Below are positions 22,089 to 33,978 of a stretch of DNA of 64,000 nt, piece by piece. Origin of the DNA: Poronia punctata. Lineage: Eukaryota > Ascomycota > Sordariomycetes > Xylariales > Xylariaceae. Location of the stretch: contig MU401562.1 of the NCBI GenBank assembly GCA_022579005.1, positions 46,001 through 110,000 on the forward strand, read 5' to 3'. Under the pieces are notes generated by a model. That model was not told where the DNA came from, made no database searches, and saw nothing but the letters and a program-made list of their open reading frames with translations. A program made the position numbers and the translations under genes. The first letter of the stretch is position 1; each line of letters starts with the position of its first letter.

Positions 22089-25000
22089 ATGTCTGCCGAG
22101 GATACTACCCCTTCCACCCCCTACCGGGGCTCTGGTTCCGAGTCCGGATGGGCCACCCCGAGCTCTCTGAGCGACGTTGCTGATTTCAGCAACCTTGTAA
22201 GTTTTTTTTCTTTTCTTTTTTCTTTTTTCGTCTTCTCTTATTCACCGTATACCCCCAACCATCATTTGTCTGTATATACTAACTGACATGTCTATAGGTC
22301 GACCCTGCCACGAACGATGTTGCGGTAGTGGGCATCGCTTGCCGCGTTGCTGGTGGCAACCACAATCCCGAGCAACTGTGGAACTCCATCTTGGATAAGC
22401 GAGATGCATCCTCGGAGATCCCGTCCTGGCGATGGGAGCCGTACCAGCACCGTGGTGCGGCCAACCTCAAGGAGTTGAAGAAGACGACTAGCCGCGGCTA
22501 CTTCCTCGACAAGCTCGAGGACTTCGACCCGGCCTTCTTCGGCATCTCTCCCAAGGAGGCCGAGCAGATGGATCCTCAGCAGCGTCTGTCGCTCGAGGTT
22601 ACCTGGGAGGCGCTCGAGAATGCCGGTATCGACCCCAAGGGGCTCTCGGGCTCCGACACGGCCGTCTTCATGGGTGTCAACTCGGACGACTACAGCAAGC
22701 TCCTGCTCGAGGACTTGCCCAACGTCGAGGCTTGGATGGGTATCGGCACGGCTTACTGCGGAGTTCCCAACCGGATCTCCTACCATCTCAACCTGATGGG
22801 GCCTAGCACAGCCGTGGACGCGGCATGCGCTAGTTCGCTTGTCGCGATCCACCACGGCCGCCAAGCCATCTTGGCTGGAGAGTCGGCCATCGCGATTACT
22901 GGCGGTGTCAACGCTCTGTGTGGGCCGGGTCTTACTCGCGTGCTGGACAAGGCCGGTGCCATCTCGCCCGACGGATCTTGCCTGTCCTTCGACGACGATG
23001 CTCACGGATACGGTCGAGGTGAGGGTGCTGCCGTCATCGTCCTGAAACGGATGGACTTGGCAGTGCGGGATGGAAACAACATTCTCGCCGTGCTCAAGGG
23101 ATCGGCCGTCGCCCAAGGTACGTTGTCTCTTGGCCTCCAGACTATCGCAAACAAGCTTTTCATCTCGATCGATGGTCGCGGATCGTCAATCTCGTGGCAA
23201 TGCATGAGGCTAGTTTCGATAGATGGAGGTGATCCGTAATTACATATTTGGTACTTACTAACCAACCCCCGCAATTGAACAGATGGCAAGACCAATGGTA
23301 TCATGGCTCCCAATGCCAAGGCGCAGCAACTAGTGGCCAACCAGGCCCTGCGCCAAGCCAAGATCGACGCAGCCACAGTCGACTATGTCGAGGCTCGTGA
23401 GTACCTATTTCCTTCCCTTTGGACCCTTCCTTCCTTCCTTATTCTTCGATCCCATCAATCCCACAAGACAAAAGAACAAAAGAACAAAAGAAAAAAAGAG
23501 AAAAAGAGAAAATTCATCACGACTGACTTGTAATGTGTCAAATTAAAAAGATGCCACGTCTACTCCCCTCGGTGATCCTACCGAAGTCAGCGCCATCTCG
23601 GCCGTCTACGGCGCTGCCCGCGACAGTGCTAACCCTGTCCACATCGGCTCTGTCAAGCCCAACATTGGCCATCTCGAGGCCGGTGCCGGTGGCATGGGTT
23701 TCATCAAGGCCATCATGGCCATCAACAAGAAGCAGTTCCCTCCCCAGGCCAACCTGAAGAAGTTGAACTCCAAGATCGATTGGGAAAAGTCGGGCGTCAA
23801 GGTTGTCCAAGACGTCAGCGAATGGCCCCAGCCTGCTGATCACCCTCGTCGTGCTGCCATCTGCTCCTACGGTGTAAGTCACTCTGATACTTGTAAATTC
23901 CATCGCTCCTACGATAAGAAAACTGACACATGACAGTATGGTGGTACCGTTTCGCACGCCGTCATTGAGGAATACACCAAGGAGACCAAGAACGACGTCG
24001 TGAGCGGCGAGTCTTCCGGCCCCGTTCTTCTTGTCCTCTCCGCTCCTCAGGAGAAGAGGTTGGCTGCACAAGCCAGTGCCTTGGCTTCTTGGATCCTTTC
24101 CGACGAGGGCAAGGCTGAGAGCCTGACCTCCATTGCCAACACCTTGGCCCAGCGCCGTGCCCAGCACGACTACCGTGTCACCTTTGCCGTCTCCACCCAT
24201 GAGCAGGCTGCCGAGGCCCTCAACGCCTTCGTCGCCGGCAACAAGAATGAGTGGTCCGCTCAGGATGTCATCCTTGGCAACAACGTCAAGAAGGACGTCG
24301 TCTGGGTCTTCTCCGGTCACGGTGCCCAGTGGCCCGACATGGGCAAGGAGCTCATCAACAACCCTGCCTTCTTCCAGGCCATCCAGCCTCTTGATGCCAT
24401 CACTCAGGCCGAGGGTGACTTCTCCGTCATCCAGGCTCTTCAGAACGGCGAGGGTTTCGACCAGTCGGACCGTGTGCAGATCCTGACCTATGTCGTCCAA
24501 GTCGGTCTCGCTGCCGTGCTCGCCAGGAAGGGTGTCAAGCCTTCGGCCATCATCGGCCACTCGGTTGGAGAGATTGCCGCTTCCGTCGCCGCTGGCTCGC
24601 TCACGCCTGAAGAGGGTGCCCTCATCGTCACCCGCAGAGCCAAGCTCTACGCCCAGGTCAAGGGCCAGGGTGGCATGTTCATGGTCAACGCCCCCTTCGA
24701 GGACATCAAGAAGGAGCTCGGCGAGGACGGTCCCGTCGTCGCTGCCATCAACTCTTCTCCCTCTTCGTGCGTCATCAGCGGTGAGATCGAAGCCGTCACT
24801 GCCTTTGCCGAGGATGTCAAGAGCCGTGGCGTCAAGGTGATGAAGGTCAACACCGACATTGCCTTCCACTCGCGCCGCTCTCTCGACCCGCTCAGCGAGC
24901 CTTTGAGGAAGGCTCTCGTCGGCAGCATCCAGCCCAAGCCCGCCACTACCCCCTTGTACTCGACTGCCGATCTCGACCCCCGCTCCACCGGCCTCCGTGA

Positions 25001-28000
25001 TGCCGACTACTGGATCAACAACATGGTCAGCCCCGTGCTCCTGAGCTCGGCTGTCACTGCTGCCCTCGCCGACGGCTACAGAGTCTTCCTCGAGGTCTCG
25101 AGCCACCCCATCGTGTCTCACTCGGTCAACGAGACCATCATGGACCAGGGCATCAACGATGACGAGTTTGCCGTCCTACCTACCCTCCGCCGCAACAAGC
25201 CTGCCGAGGTCTGTGTCTTGCACGCCGTCGGCTCCCTGTTCACCAAGGGTGCTGCCGTCGACTTTGGCAAGCAGTTCGGTCCCAAGGCTCGGTGGGCCGT
25301 CGACGTGCCCAACACCCCCTGGGCTCACAAGTCCATCTGGCGAAAGGTCAGCCAGGATGGTGGCGACTCCAGCAGCGTCATCGCCCACGATGTCGAGAAA
25401 CACACTCTTCTCGGTCTCCGAAGCCCTGTCGGCGGTACCTCGACTGTCTTGTACATGACCAAGTTGGACAACAACACCAAGCCCTTCCCCGGCAGCCACC
25501 CTCTCCACGGCACCGAGATCGTTCCGGCTGCCGTCCTGGTCAACACCTTCCACCACGCCACCCAGGCCGCCACTCTCCACAACATCACTCTCCGTGTGCC
25601 CGTGGCTATCAACGCTCCTCGTGACGTCCAGGTCGTTGTTGAGGATGACCAGGTCAAGATCACCTCTCGTCTGCAGCAGAGCAGCGACGCCGGTGATGGA
25701 TCGTGGGTCACCCACACTACCGGCCGCTGGAGCGGCGTCAACGACAACAAGGATGGTGAACACGCCCTCTTCATCGACATCGAGGCTGCCAAGCAGCGCA
25801 TCAAGGATGTTCTGCCCAACAACTTCTCCATCGACTACCTCGACAAGGTCGGTGTCAGTGCCATGGGCTTCCCTTGGGCTGTCACTGAGCACTACGGTAA
25901 TCTGAAGGAGATGGTTGCTCGTGTCGACAGCGCTCCTGGTGTTGACGAGGTCGCTTGGGACAAGACTTCTTGGGCCTCGATCCTGGATGCGGCCACTTCG
26001 GTCGGCTCGACCATCTTCTTCGACAACCCCAAGCTGCGCATGCCTGCCCAGATCGAAAAGGTCCACTTCTTCAAGGGCTACGGCATCACCCCTCCCAAGG
26101 TCGGCTGGCTCTACTGTGAGGATGCTTCCGAGCGTGGTGCCCCGGCTGTCCACGTCAGCGTCTGCGACGAGGCCGGTAACGTTTTCGCCAAGTTCCAGTC
26201 CATGCGCTTCTCCGAGATTGAGGGTACTCCTGGTGTGAGCGGCTCCGTCGAGTCCCTTGTGCACCAGCTCGCCTGGGTCCCTGCCAAGTTCGAGAACAAG
26301 GCCATCACTTGGGAACGTGCTGCCCTGATCTCCGACGACGAGAACATCGTCTCCCGCTACCGCAAGTCGTTGACTGTCCAGCTTGGCACCAAGGATGTCA
26401 CCCAGTTCAACAACGCCAAGGACTTTGTCGAGTCTGCCACCCTGGCCCCCAACACGGCCGTTGTCTACATTCCCGGTGCCACATCTTCTCTAGAGGACGT
26501 CCCGGCCAACTCTGAGAAGTTCATCGACGAGCTCCTGACCGTGACCAAGCACGTCGTCCACAACGGCGCCTCCATCAGCAACGTCAGGGTCTTCACTCTG
26601 ACCTCAGCCGTCAGCACCTCCGAGAATGCCACTGCCCTTGCTCAGTCCCCCATGCACGGTCTCGCCCGCATTATTGCATCTGAGCATCCCGACAACTGGG
26701 GTGCCCTGATTGATGTCGAGGGCGAGGAGCGAACTCCCTTCCCCGTCATGGCCATGAAGTATGTCAAGGACCAGGACGTCATCCGCATCCAGGACGACCT
26801 CCCCCGTGTCTCCCGCCTGCAGCCCCTACCCCGCGAACTCAAGTACAGCACCGAGGAGGCTCGTGCCCGCACTCTACTGCCCAAGCCCGAGGGTACCTAC
26901 CTCATCACCGGTGGTCTCGGTGCCCTCGGTCTCGAGGTTGCTCGATGGCTCGTCGAGAAGGGTGCTCGCCGTGTTGTCCTCCTATCTCGCCGTGGTCTAC
27001 CCTCGCGCCGCCAGTGGGCCAGCCTCGACAAGGAGAGCTCGCTCCACCTCGCCGTCCAGACCATCCAGGAGCTCGAGCGCAACGGTGCCACCATCCACGC
27101 CCTACCCCTGGATATCGGTGCTGCCGGCGCTGGTGACAAGCTCCGCGACGCTCTCGACGATCTCGCGCTGCCTCCTGTCCTCGGTGTTGTCCATGCTGCC
27201 GGTACTCTAGAGGATCAGCTCGTGCTCGAGACTACGGCGGACTCCTTCCACCGCGTGCTCGCGCCCAAGGTCTCGGGTGCTCTCGCCCTCAACGAGGCCT
27301 TCCCCGTCGGCTCCCTCGACTGGTTCGTCCTCTTCAGCTCTTGCGGACAGCTATTCGGCTTCCCCGGCCAGAGCAGCTACGCCAGTGGCAACGCCTTCCT
27401 CGACTCCCTCGCCACCCACCGCCGTCAACAAGGCGACAACGCCGTAGCCTTCCAGTGGACCAGCTGGCACGGCCTTGGTATGGCTGCCAGCACAGACTTC
27501 ATCACAGCCGAGCTGGAGAGCAAGGGTATCACGGACATCACAGTCGAAGAGGGCTTCCGCGCTTGGGAACACGTTGCCGGTTACAACATCGACCACGGTG
27601 TCGTCCTCCGCAGTCTTGCCTTTGACGAAGGCGAGGAACTACCCGTCCCTATCCTCGAGGATATTGCGATCCGCCGCAGCGCGCCCGAGTCGTCTTCGGC
27701 AGCGCCTGAGAAGGATGCTGGCGCTGGCGCCGGCGACATGCCCAAGAATGGACCCGAGCTCAAGGCTTGGATCGACCTCAAGATCCGAGGCATCATTAGC
27801 AGCGTGCTCATGTTGGGCGGACCCGAAGAAGTCGAGGGTCGCGCTGCCATTGCCGATCTCGGTGTAGACAGTGTCATGACTGTCACACTCCGCAAGAAGC
27901 TGCAGAGCGCACTCAAGGTCAAAGTTCCTCCTACTCTTACTTGGAGTCATCCCACTTCTAACCATCTTGTTTCTTGGTTCGAGGAGAAGTTGACCGCTTA

Positions 28001-28001
28001 A
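22089..28001 (+). CDS. Partially reducing polyketide synthase, 6-methylsalicylic acid synthase type
   Basis: Five exons (22089-22196, 22298-23117, 23283-23396, 23551-23873, 23937-28001) join in frame to 1809 residues, close to known 6-MSA synthases. Domain order: ketosynthase (VDAACASS with Cys213; His motif [14 protein letters not shown] completed across the third intron); malonyl acyltransferase ([10 protein letters not shown], Ser664); the dehydratase-like/thioester-hydrolase domain (SHPLHG, His976); ketoreductase (TGGLGALG near 1446); and C-terminal acyl carrier protein (LGVDSVMT, Ser1767). There is no thioesterase, methyltransferase or enoyl reductase. The family condenses one acetyl and three malonyl units with one ketoreduction to give 6-MSA. 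Closely related enzymes make mellein, so product identity rests on the neighbours. The protein acts in the cytosol. All catalytic residues and splice sites are intact, and the gene heads away from the cupin gene. Confidence 0.96.
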
Positions 28002-29918
28002 ACCTAATGAGAATGTTTTATTGGGCATGAATGGATATGAAAAGAAAAACATCGGTATATTAGAGCCATGGATGCATACATACATGAAGTGTTTTTGATA
28101 GGGGTTAGATAGATCTTTTCTTTTGTTGGTCTTTTTTGGTTTGGAATTTGCATCTTGTATTTAGTCATTGTCATAGTTTAGCATTGTTTATAAACCTTCC
28201 GGCATTTAAAATATCTCTTGGCTCTTCTTCAATGTGCTCAAGTGATCTATCTACTTATCTTGATAGCTACTTTTGTGTAATTATATAGAAGTACCTGGCC
28301 ATCTGGTAGTTCTTTTCTCAGATAGAAAAGATATAGGGAAACATATATACCTAACAATAGACCTTGCATTACAGCTTTTGCTTAACCTCGAGGGAGCTGC
28401 TACTATAACTTTTACTGTTTTGTTTTCTTCTATTTTGTCATTGTTAGTTTAACTCCTCTCCTTATATTCGGAATAAACTCCTGTTTTGTTTTAGTCTCTT
28501 TAAGCAAAAACTACCTATTAGCCCGGGCTGCCTTTATTTTCTAGATATATGTATGTTTTTTATTTCAAGGTTAGGTTAAACTACGACTGCATAGAGCCCC
28601 TAGAGAAACAACATGTTGCATTTACTTCCAAGTTTTACGCATACGTTTAATAGATTCTATCTCTACTACCTATCTTCTTTTTGCCGGAACCTGAGTGCTT
28701 GTTTTGTTTTGTTTTGTCTAGGTGAATATGTATATTGATGTTTAAATTGCCCGGTGCTTAATAGTACGTAGGTACATGATCAAACCTGCGTGTATAAACG
28801 CTTCGTTTACTTATAGATACTATAGTTCTCAGGGGTAGACAAATAGATAGATGGTTGCTTTAGGGTAATCTAGCTGGCCCCTTTTTGGCCCGGCTATCTA
28901 CGTGTTGGTTATTTTACTTTCTTAATAGGTATGTATCTATACTCTGTTTATGAATTTTGTGGTGTTATTTGCGCTTCTTGTTCACCTAGTTATCACACGT
29001 GCAACACATACTTGTAGGTATTATCGTGGCTGTTGCTGGCGCGAGTTGTAAAACCTCATAGGCAAATTAGGGGGTTTACGAATACGTAATCAGGATAGCC
29101 AAGCCACGAGGTAAACCATTTGACCAGGATGAATGGTTACAAGGCTAAAATGGCCGGGCCTTACTGTAAAGGGCTAGCATGATCTAATCCTAGATACAAC
29201 GAACGCTTTCAATCTACCTACCCGCTGCCACCCGCAGGCTGTCTCACCTGTCCTGCTGTCTACTGCTACCTTACTGTAATTATTACGTGAAGATATGCCC
29301 ATCTGTTAGATCATTCTACGACCAGTGTGACCGCGCCCGAGCACAAAAAATGGACACAATGGTATTACAGACTGTTTCAGTAATCAAAGAGCGCGCGTAT
29401 TTCCATTGGCGGTCAATTCTAAGTTTATAAGCACAATTACCTACACACGTAAGAACGAAACCGGATGACTAAGATAAGCATTGTAGAAAGATCGCTTCAG
29501 CCCACCTTTCTACGAGTACGCAGTGGGGCCGTTTCCATTTTTTTCAGCCTTACCGAAAGGAGGATTCGGAAGGGAACCGTCAAGATTCGGAGAAATCTCT
29601 ACCCTGCATTACGATGCCCCCGCCTTGAGAAAGAGAAAGTAACCAGTTCCTCCTTCGGGTTGCTCACAAATACGTTTCGATGGAAGCTCATCATGTTTTG
29701 TTTTTGACAATTGGGGAGATGATGATAAATGCGACGTAAAAGTAAATTTTTTTTTTGCGACTGTATAACAGGGTCTAAAGAAGTCCTTCTTTCGTCCTTT
29801 AATCCATGTTTCATTTCAAATTTCCCTCTTTTTTTTTTTTTTTTTAGTGTAGATTGAGCAAAGCAAAAGAGACAATTTCAATTTCGATTCCACATTCTAA
29901 AAAAAGAAAATTTGCATC
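28002..29918. other. Intergenic region between polyketide synthase and reductase
   Basis: No supported gene lies in these 1.9 kb. The sequence is AT-rich with TTTTGTTTT and TAGGTA-type simple sequence. An 80-codon frame at 29465-29707 has no features of a protein. TACGAGTA occurs at 29511. The final 100 bases (poly-T, then AAAAAAAGAAAATTTGCATC) are the likely leader of the reductase. Confidence 0.65.
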
Positions 29919-31347
29919 ATGTCTTCAGTACTGGAAAACCCTGCGATCCCAAAGGGCTCCGTAGTCCTCATCAACGGAGCTAACGGTTTTATTGGATCGA
30001 ATATCGCGGATCAACTCCTGAGGCTGGGGTATAACGTGCGTGGCACCTCACGCAACCCGCAGAAGAACGCGTGGATCACGGATCTGTTTGAGAGGAAATA
30101 TGGCCCCGGTCGGTTCGAGCTAGTGTCTGTCCCGGACATGGAAGCTGAGGGTGCCTATGATGATGCTACTACAGGTGAGTTGGGTAGTCCAAAATCAATC
30201 AATACATACCCCCGGGAATAGAAGAAAAATGAATTCTGACCGCTTTTTTACGTCTAGGTGTTTCGGCTGTTATTCATACGGCGACAAACTATACTATGAA
30301 TCCTAACCCTCATGAGGTTGTTCCTGGTTCTAGTATGTTTTTTTTTTAATCCATCCCCCACCTCGGTCATTTTATTTTTATTTTCTTCCCCGTCTCTGCC
30401 CCATTTTCGCCGGATTCAATCCGGTTTTCGGCTTATCGAATCCACTTATGCAACACATGAGACTATTCCTCCAATCAAATTATATATATATATATATATA
30501 TACTGTAAAACATGACTAACTCGGATAAATAAAAAAAAAGTCGCCGGAACAATCAACGCGCTGCAAGCAGCGGCACGGCAACCGAGCGTGAAGCGCTTCG
30601 TGCTAACATCCTCGTCGGCATCGGCGCTGATCCCGAAGCCCGACACCCCGTCCCGCGTGACGACGGAGACGTGGAACGACGAGACGGTCGCCTACGCGTA
30701 CCGGGACCCGCCGTACGAGGCGGAGCGCGGGTATCCCGTGTACGCGGCGGCCAAGACGCTGTCGGAGAAGGAGGCGTGGAAGTGGGTGGCGGAGAATAAA
30801 CCGGGGTTCGTGTTGAACACGGTGTTGCCGAATATCAATTTCGGCGCCACGTTGGATTATGCCGGACAGGGACATCCTTCTACTTCCGGCTTGGTGGTCG
30901 AGTTGTTTAAGGGGAATTGGGAGCCGTTGGCTGGGTTACCTGCTCGTATGTCTTTTTTTTCTTCCTCTTTTCTTTCTTTCTGGTTTTTTTTTTTTGTAAA
31001 AAAAAAATTCACTTTTAGTGAAATGGATTACTGATGGGAAGAAAACAGAGTATTTCATCGACGTGCGGGATACAGCACTCCTCCACGTCGCGGCAGCCAT
31101 TCACCCTGGCGTAGAGGCGGAGAGAGTGTTTGCTTTCGCGGAACCGGTCAATGGGGATGTCATGTTGGAAATCATGCGCAAGCTATATCCCGGCCGGACA
31201 TTCCCTGCCAATTTCCAGGCCGGGAAGGACCTGAGCGAGATTGTCCCTCGCGAGAGAGCGCTGCAGTTGTTGAAGGATATGGGGAAGGAGGAGGGGTTTA
31301 CTAGTTTGGAAGAGAGCATTAGGCGCAACACGGAAGATGTTGTCTAA
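29919..31347 (+). CDS. NAD(P)-dependent extended-SDR reductase (dihydroflavonol-reductase/Gre2-like)
   Basis: Four exons (29919-30174, 30258-30332, 30541-30945, 31019-31347) give 354 residues. The Rossmann motif GANGFIGSN starts at residue 20. A typical HTATN segment follows, with Ser in LTSSSAS and the catalytic pair Y178-K182 in YAAAK. Fungal members of this family reduce aldehydes and ketones with NADPH. In this cluster it could reduce a ring ketone or an aldehyde intermediate; the substrate is not deducible. Intron 2 is 208 bases and holds a TA microsatellite just before a GACTAAC branch site. Exon 3 is distinctly GC-rich compared with exons 1 and 4. It points the same way as the polyketide synthase, 1.9 kb downstream. 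Confidence 0.9.
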
Positions 31348-33354
31348 AGATGGATCCTTTTTCCCGGGATATAATTTAGAAAAGAGAAATACAAGAATAC
31401 TTGTCAGATGTACGAGTCTGAGATTCCTAGGCGGAAAATGATTGTGATTGTGATTAAAAGTCGTCAAGGTATCGCGTCGTCACCTCTCATCTGTTGTAGC
31501 CTAAGTGGGGGTCATCATAGTCATGGTGTCTACCCACCCCTGTTGACCGTTTTATGCCATTTTTTTCTGTCCCGGGACGTATACTTGTTGCATCTCAACA
31601 TAGTACTAAATAACAAAGTAGAATCAACTCGCAATTACATTGGAAGTACTTACTTTGTCCGCCCGGCCTGCGAGGCGTAAGTCTAGACCAGGTTCACACC
31701 AAATCTCATTGTTCAGCTGTCCTGCAAGGGTGTGTATGTTACGGTTAGCCGCTCGCTTGCTCGCTTCCTTCTTATGTACTAGGTAATGGACAAGGGAAGG
31801 AGAGAAGCCTAGGCCATGCTTGTGTATTACTGGAATCATTCCGGAGCTGAATCGGAAATTATTTGTTTGCGCGAATTATACTCGCAATTCTACTGTTGTA
31901 TATTTAATACGCAGATAGTAGGTATCAAAAAAACCTTGAAAATATCATCTAGACCTATAGCTATATACCCCGCTCCTATTATATGTAAGTGTACGAGTAC
32001 GAAGGGCTGGTAAGGGTAAATAAATTAAGGTTGTGCAACAACGACGTTGACGGGAAGCAAGAGATTGCAGTACAGTAAAAAAATAGTATGTACACGTATT
32101 AAAGGGACGTTTATGCAGTGACACGACGCGTACATGGAAAGCTGAAATATAAACAGTCGACGGTTTCCCCCCCCCACCCCCCCTGCTTACGTATACAGGG
32201 GATGTGGGCATAAAAGATTCCTTAGTCAACCTATACTTGCGATGCAGGAATTGAAATGTCTCTACCACGTGCTAACGCTGACCAATCATATTGTCGGGGT
32301 GTATAAAATCCCACGTGAGAAAAGGTCCAGTCGGGTCAGCAATACATGAGAATACGACGTCGGGAGACGACGGCTACTACCTTGCTCCAACTTTACCAAT
32401 GTAACACTTACCCACATGGTACGTATATTCTGCATCCCATCCCGGATAGGTAGATGGCGTCGTGTTGTTTACATAACATCTTTAATATTCATTATACCTA
32501 CTACGACTACTTGACTGTTTGATTCGGTAGCGAGAAAAGACAAGACAAGATAAATGACGGACGGGAATCGAACCGAACCTAGATTCTGTTCTGTTCACAG
32601 TTCAACACAGTGTAAACTGCTTAGCTTAGACTAGGTAGGTACCTTATCTTACCTAAGCCTAGACTGGTTTAGTGACGTTGTGACAGCCTTAGCTTGACCT
32701 CTAATCCTACCCAAGACTAGCTCCGTCATTACCTCCTGCAAGTCGTGGTCTTTTGTTAATTAATTATCGCTCAGCGAAAGGAAGACCGGTAAGGAAGTAT
32801 GTAATTACATGGATTATGTAGGGGACTACCTACCTAGACTAATAACTCGTAGGCAGATATCTACAGTAGGTATGTAGATATTACTACTTCTATAGTCTGT
32901 GCACATAGCAAATGGCGATCAGATTCCCATATGAGCTTAAGCTTGCTTAGCGGGGAAGCGGGGAAGCGGGAAAGCTGTGATCCTGAATCCTTTAACATGT
33001 CACTATTTGGGAGGAAGAGGTAGACATGTAGATAGAAGAAGTACCCCCAACTACCTTAGAAACATGCAGATGAAAAAAAAAAAAAAAAAAGGCATCCTTG
33101 AAAATACTGCATGTACAAGAAACAAAAAAAAGAGAAGGGGACTTTGAAAGTAGTAACTGTTTTTGTAACACCTGAGGTGTCTGGGGGTATTTTGTTTGTA
33201 TTAATTTTTATGTCTAATAAGATATGAACATGAATAGGTAAAGTAGATAGGTTTTTATGTAAGCTTTCATCCTCAAAATTTCAACCCCTAAATGTCGTTC
33301 CTCTCTCCTCCCCATCAATCCCGTAGTCTGGTTTTCGTAGATAAGCGAGCAGAC
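31348..33354. other. Intergenic region, converging on the PatF-like gene
   Basis: Two kb between the stop codons of two convergent genes. No intact gene is seen. It contains TACGAGTA at 31992, poly-A near 33074-33090, and a compact promoter-like group of motifs at 32266-32317 that has no open frame to serve. Confidence 0.6.
32266..32317 (+). promoter_or_regulatory. Orphan promoter-like module: CACGTG, CCAAT, TATAAAA, CACGTG
   Basis: Within 52 bases occur CACGTG (32266-32271), CCAAT (32282-32286), TATAAAA (32302-32308) and CACGTG (32312-32317). The only ATG-started frame nearby (32346, plus strand) runs 35 codons. Either it drives a non-coding or lost transcript, or the arrangement is chance. 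Confidence 0.35.
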
Positions 33355-33978
33355 TTAGAACCACACGCAACCACCAAAGGGGTTAGCGCAGTACTGCTTC
33401 TTGCCCTCGGCCCAGAAGGTAGAAGTGGTGGCGAAAGTATCCTCCATATACTGGAAGTAATGGATCAGACCGTCGTCGTGGATCTCGGCGCGGCACGACC
33501 AGGGGGAGGAGAGCGTCTTGCCCATGGTGTTGGAGGTGATTTCGAAATTTCCCCAGGCCGTCATGTTACCGGCGCCGTCGGTGAAGATGCGCTCGACGTT
33601 GAAGGGGCCGCGGGTCCACCAGAGACCGACGCGGGTGAAGGTGTCGATGAAGGCCTGGGGTCCGACCTTGTACCGGGTGCCGGCCCAGGGCAGGATGGCG
33701 TGTAGCTCCGGGTTGTCTTCGGCCAGGGAGACGTAGGTCGCGTCGATGGCGACGAGGGACTTGATTAGATCCGGGTCCGGATCGGGCTGCACGTTCAGGA
33801 TCTGCAGAAACGTGTTCATGTTCGTCCGCGTCAGGTTGGCCGGGTAGATGATTGTCGGGCTGGTGTATCGCGTGATGATGGAGTCCAGCTTGGATGCGTC
33901 CCCTAGGAGCTCGGCCACCGGGATGGCGTTGCAGACGGCTCCGAAGAAGACCGAGGCGGTCGCGAGAGAGAATCTCAT
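33355..33978 (-). CDS. Small secreted-type SnoaL-like protein, PatF-like
   Basis: A single-exon gene of 207 codons. Residues 1-18 form a signal-peptide-like segment (Met-Arg-Phe, then hydrophobic, ending near CNAIPVAE). The core contains ILNVQPDPDPDLIK, VSLAEDNPELHAILPWAGT, VGPQAFIDTF, GLWWTRGPF and NMTAWGNF, a pattern I associate with PatF, the patulin-cluster enzyme that turns phyllostine into neopatulin, and with the SnoaL/NTF2-like fold. A C-terminal pair CANPFGGC could form a disulfide. 33978 is the only in-frame ATG; the frame is open further upstream but runs through a low-complexity leader. Finding this family beside 6-MSA-type, PatJ-like and PatO-like genes is the strongest hint that the pathway passes through a phyllostine-like epoxyquinone and a ring rearrangement. 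The resemblance is from memory and no alignment was run. Confidence 0.85.
   Translation of the reverse strand: MRFSLATASVFFGAVCNAIPVAELLGDASKLDSIITRYTSPTIIYPANLTRTNMNTFLQILNVQPDPDPDLIKSLVAIDATYVSLAEDNPELHAILPWAGTRYKVGPQAFIDTFTRVGLWWTRGPFNVERIFTDGAGNMTAWGNFEITSNTMGKTLSSPWSCRAEIHDDGLIHYFQYMEDTFATTSTFWAEGKKQYCANPFGGCVWF

Noticed and set aside
23538..25121. Long minus-strand open frame (527 codons) opposite the polyketide synthase, and a similar 362-codon frame at 25176-26264
   Set aside because: Both are shadows of a GC-biased, codon-biased plus-strand gene with intact catalytic motifs. Their translations are repetitive Leu/Gly/Asp/Val text with no domain.
32545..32590. tRNA-like T-arm (GGTTCGATTCC on the minus strand)
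   Set aside because: No matching 5' acceptor strand, D-arm or anticodon stem can be drawn upstream of it, so it is not a tRNA gene.
33292..33705. Plus-strand frames opposite the PatF-like gene
   Set aside because: Antisense shadows; the minus strand has a signal peptide and conserved family motifs.
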